Source of the DNA: an uncultured Prevotella sp.
Lineage (GTDB): Bacteria > Bacteroidota > Bacteroidia > Bacteroidales > Bacteroidaceae
DNA: 13,811 bases
Assembly (NCBI GenBank): GCA_900548195.1
Contig: URJQ01000087.1
Coordinates: 1-13,811, forward strand
Reading direction: 5' to 3'
Positions 13,583 to 13,811 of this stretch are shown piece after piece; the first letter of the stretch is position 1; each line of letters begins with the position of its first letter. A program made the translations under genes and the position numbers. Below the pieces are notes generated by a model. The model had not been told where the DNA came from and searched no databases. It saw only the letters and a list, made by a program, of their open reading frames with translations.

Positions 13583-13811
13583 ATGGTCCTCAATTGCATC
13601 TGGATAGCCTTCTTCCTTATAGCCTTCGTCATAGCCGTCGTAAGGCTCGTCTTCATGGGCGATTTCGACGTATTTCCAGCGATGATGAATTCCACTTTCG
13701 ATGCTTCCAAGACGGCATTCGAGATTTCCCTCGGACTGACAGGCGTCTTATCCCTCTGGCTCGGCATAATGAAGATAGGAGAAAAAGGCGGAGTGGTGAA
13801 TGTGATAGCAC
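13583..13811 (+). CDS. SpmA-like nucleoside-recognition (Gate) membrane protein, 5' part
   Basis: A frame opens at ATG 13583 and runs off the window end (76 codons). It starts with a hydrophobic segment (LNCIWIAFFLIAFVIAVV), then LVFMGDFDVFPAMMNSTFD and ISLGLTGVLSLWLGIMKIGE. These are characteristic of the spore maturation protein A / nucleoside recognition (Gate) domain family. In non-sporulating Bacteroidetes the gene is common, often as an SpmA-SpmB fusion of roughly 400 residues, and its role is unclear; an inner-membrane transport function is usually proposed. No Shine-Dalgarno or -7 box is visible just upstream, where the heptamer repeats lie. Confidence 0.85.
   Translation, partial: MVLNCIWIAFFLIAFVIAVVRLVFMGDFDVFPAMMNSTFDASKTAFEISLGLTGVLSLWLGIMKIGEKGGVVNVIA

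Overview
The window looks like a chromosomal segment from a member of the Bacteroidales, most likely Prevotella or a close relative. The clues are promoters of the TTTG-N19/20-TAnnTTTG type, a near absence of Shine-Dalgarno sequences, a SusC-like carboxypeptidase-domain TonB-dependent receptor, a surface-type lipoprotein beginning CSSSDDDD, and DUF2851 and SpmA-like genes typical of the phylum. No transposase, integrase, phage gene or CRISPR array is visible.

Left part (1-4970): a signalling module. It contains an NtrC-type sigma-54-dependent response regulator (245-1594) with its own terminator, a small secreted repeat protein (1834-2208), and a hybrid sensor kinase with receiver and HPt domains (2357-4912). 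A -24/-12-like site lies before the small gene. The small protein is built of hexad-spaced D-T-V/D-T-T motifs that match the Bacteroides O-glycosylation sequon. The kinase appears to be transcribed from a promoter embedded in the terminator of the small gene, giving a leaderless or nearly leaderless mRNA. The simplest model (inference) is kinase His345 -> Asp658 -> His798 -> regulator Asp53 -> sigma-54 promoter -> secreted glycoprotein. This self-contained envelope circuit is the best candidate for an undescribed system here.

Middle (4971-10534): a convergent Hsp20 gene on the minus strand (5051-5494) with a strong Shine-Dalgarno sequence and its own terminator, then a TonB-dependent receptor (6022-8802) followed by a beta-helix-like surface lipoprotein (8969-10534). 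The last two probably form one outer-membrane uptake or binding unit whose substrate cannot be read from the sequence.

Right part (10535-13811): an 825-bp gene-free stretch with a large multi-bulge hairpin, a second copy of a hairpin repeat seen at the left edge, and a 22-bp tandem array. After it come tRNA-CAT on the minus strand with promoter and terminator, a DUF2851 gene with a perfect palindrome in its promoter, a 4HBT-type thioesterase, a spacer with heptamer microsatellites, and the start of an SpmA/nucleoside-recognition (Gate) membrane protein cut by the window end. Several intergenic regions carry dispersed hairpin repeats, some in two copies within this window.
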